In this document: positions 6,286-6,375 of the stretch, piece by piece
How the letters are laid out: every line of letters starts with the position of its first letter
Numbering within the stretch: the first letter of the stretch is position 1
Source of the DNA: an uncultured Ruminococcus sp.
GTDB taxonomy: Bacteria > Bacillota > Clostridia > Oscillospirales > Ruminococcaceae
Length of the DNA stretch: 6,375 nt
Reading direction: 5' to 3'
Assembly: GCA_947177935.1 (NCBI GenBank)
Contig: CAMWWG010000055.1
Location: 1-6,375, forward strand
Notes under the pieces: generated by a model
What the model was told of the DNA's origin: nothing
Seen by the model: only the letters and a program-made list of their open reading frames with translations
The model's database searches: none
Translations under genes and position numbers: made by a program

Positions 6286-6366
6286 AATCATAACGTATTC
6301 TACACTCAACTTTCTGATTTCTGAAAATTTATGATTATATATACAGATAAATAAATAAAATCATAA
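6286..6366. repeat. Three copies of TTATGATT around the murA promoter region
   Basis: TTATGATT occurs on the plus strand at 6329-6336 and on the minus strand at 6286-6293 and 6359-6366. The two minus copies extend to nine bases (GTTATGATT). The copies at 6329 and 6359 form an inverted repeat with a 22-bp gap that encloses a TATAAT. This could be a regulator binding array, but AT-rich DNA raises the odds of chance recurrence. Confidence 0.3.
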
Positions 6367-6374
6367 CTATTATA
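6297..6374 (-). promoter_or_regulatory. murA upstream region with candidate promoters
   Basis: Read leftward, three -10-like hexamers occur: TATAAT (6369-6374, -35 outside the window), TATAAT (6334-6339, no convincing -35) and TAGAAT (6297-6302), which has TTCAGA (6320-6325, four of six) at a 17-bp spacing. The last would give a leader of about 120 nt containing the 6228-6248 hairpin. The AT-rich character and position support a promoter region, but the sequence does not say which start is used. Confidence 0.4.
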
Positions 6375-6375
6375 C

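Overview
The window carries four complete protein genes in two convergent pairs and no mobile element, CRISPR array, rRNA or tRNA that I can see. The organism looks like a low-to-mid-GC Gram-positive of the Clostridia, plausibly a gut Ruminococcaceae/Oscillospiraceae member. The reasons are purine-rich AGGAG-type ribosome binding sites before the genes, moderate-GC coding sequence set in almost pure A/T spacers, a MurA of the second Firmicutes type (MurAB/MurZ-like), and a YycJ/WalJ-type metallo-hydrolase. This placement is inferred from protein character and was not tested by search.

Layout. Positions 1-299 are an upstream regulatory region: a leftward promoter leaving the window (6-34) with a perfect 10-bp inverted repeat beside it (35-59), a small GC-rich hairpin, a 53-bp stretch of only A and T, and a strong extended -10 promoter for ppk. 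On the plus strand come polyphosphate kinase (ppk, 300-2441) and, 57 bp later, an AI-2E-family (PF01594) membrane protein (2499-3947). On the minus strand, read from the right edge, come a leader with candidate promoters and a hairpin (6172-6375), murA (4870-6171, TTG start), and after 37 bp a YycJ/WalJ-like MBL-fold hydrolase (4026-4832). The pairs meet at a hairpin (about 3951-4006) that can serve as a terminator for both.

How the genes relate. MurA makes the first committed step of peptidoglycan synthesis. The MBL protein belongs to a family linked in Bacillus to cell-wall regulation and DNA metabolism, so the minus pair is a plausible envelope-related operon. PPK makes inorganic polyphosphate, and the AI-2E-family protein is a permease of unknown substrate; their shared orientation and short gap suggest co-transcription, but I see no direct functional link.

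I found no clear new multi-gene system. The most notable points are a PPK with glutamine at the position of the second conserved active-site histidine, a MurA with a 10-residue insertion and an Arg-to-Gln change in the adjoining PDRIEAGTF-type motif, and several unexplained inverted or repeated elements in the spacers.
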